Below, in pieces: positions 11,406 to 11,509 of a stretch of DNA of 11,509 nucleotides. The DNA comes from an uncultured Eubacteriales bacterium (GTDB lineage: Bacteria; Bacillota; Clostridia; Oscillospirales; Oscillospiraceae). The notes beneath the pieces were generated by a model. It saw only the letters and a list, made by a program, of their open reading frames with translations, was not told where the DNA came from and ran no database searches. Position 1 is the first letter of the stretch. Every line of letters starts with the position of its first letter. The stretch spans positions 1-11,509 of the forward strand of contig UQUO01000060.1 in NCBI GenBank assembly GCA_900544295.1. Reading direction: 5' to 3'. Both the position numbers and the translations under genes were made by a program.

Positions 11406-11509
11406 GCACCTCACCGAGAGCGCCGAACGAAAGGCCGCCGGCTGAGAGTGCGGAGTGTACCTTGTAAATTAAACAATGTAAGCAAAAGCTTATGCAAATA
11501 AGCACCAGA
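11406..11509 (+). ncRNA. Structured RNA leader or small RNA, class not identified, cut by window end
   Basis: No open reading frame starts here. Downstream of the promoter several helices can be drawn. GCAC..TC (11406-11412) with GAGTGC (11446-11451) encloses GCCG/CGGC (11422-11425, 11439-11442). TACCTTGT (11458-11465) pairs with ACAATGTA (11473-11480) with one mismatch. GCTTAT (11488-11493) pairs with ATAAGC (11498-11503) around a GCAA tetraloop. I compared it by eye with the T-box, TPP, glycine, SAM, glmS and guanidine-I consensus motifs and found no convincing match. It may be the 5' part of a riboswitch or other cis leader, or a trans-acting RNA. Confidence 0.45.

Noticed and set aside
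11417..11460. glmS ribozyme suggested by AGCGCCGAAC at 11419-11428
   Set aside because: The required GTTGACGAGG-like and TTATCGA segments are missing; the resemblance is limited to the first ten bases.
11406..11470. TPP riboswitch suggested by CTGAGAG at 11442-11448
   Set aside because: The matching 5' GGGGTGC-type strand and the CCTGAT...GGATAATGCC segment of TPP aptamers are not present.

Overview
The window is a G+C-rich piece of a bacterial chromosome. A T-box riboswitch upstream of thrS, consensus sigma-A-type promoters, intrinsic terminators, Gram-positive-style lipoprotein signals and a SleB-type spore-cortex hydrolase together suggest a spore-forming clostridium. A high-GC Oscillospiraceae-like lineage is my best guess, but it is an inference and no marker here proves it. 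Coding is dense. I see no phage genes, transposase or CRISPR array.

Left part (1-2144): a non-coding block of nested inverted repeats (1-200) is followed by a tRNA-Ser(GCU) gene on the minus strand with its own terminator and promoter. Back to back with that promoter lies the promoter of a plus-strand pair, a HAD phosphatase and a ZIP-family metal transporter. A tRNA-Gln(CUG) gene follows with a perfect -35/-10 promoter and a strong terminator.

Metal ABC operon (2162-4622): a lipoprotein metal-binding receptor, an ATPase and a permease, joined by overlapping stop/start codons. With the neighbouring ZIP transporter this stretch looks devoted to divalent metal (probably zinc or manganese) acquisition. 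The operon has no visible promoter of its own downstream of the tRNA-Gln terminator.

Threonine module (4709-7463): a promoter and T-box leader with a likely ACC (Thr) specifier control thrS. The encoded enzyme is a short form lacking the N-terminal TGS domain. A small lipoprotein gene of unknown function follows 22 nt downstream and probably shares the transcript. It ends at a terminator whose 3' arm also carries the ribosome binding site of the next gene, sleB.

Right part (7464-11509): sleB converges on a minus-strand ECF sigma / membrane anti-sigma pair, with a long hairpin terminator between them. The sigma gene has an ECF-style promoter consistent with autoregulation. Divergent from it are a zinc-ribbon membrane protein and a fumarylacetoacetate-hydrolase-family enzyme in a two-gene operon. 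The last 140 bases hold a strong promoter and the start of a structured RNA that I could not assign to a known class. It is cut off by the window end and is the most open question here.
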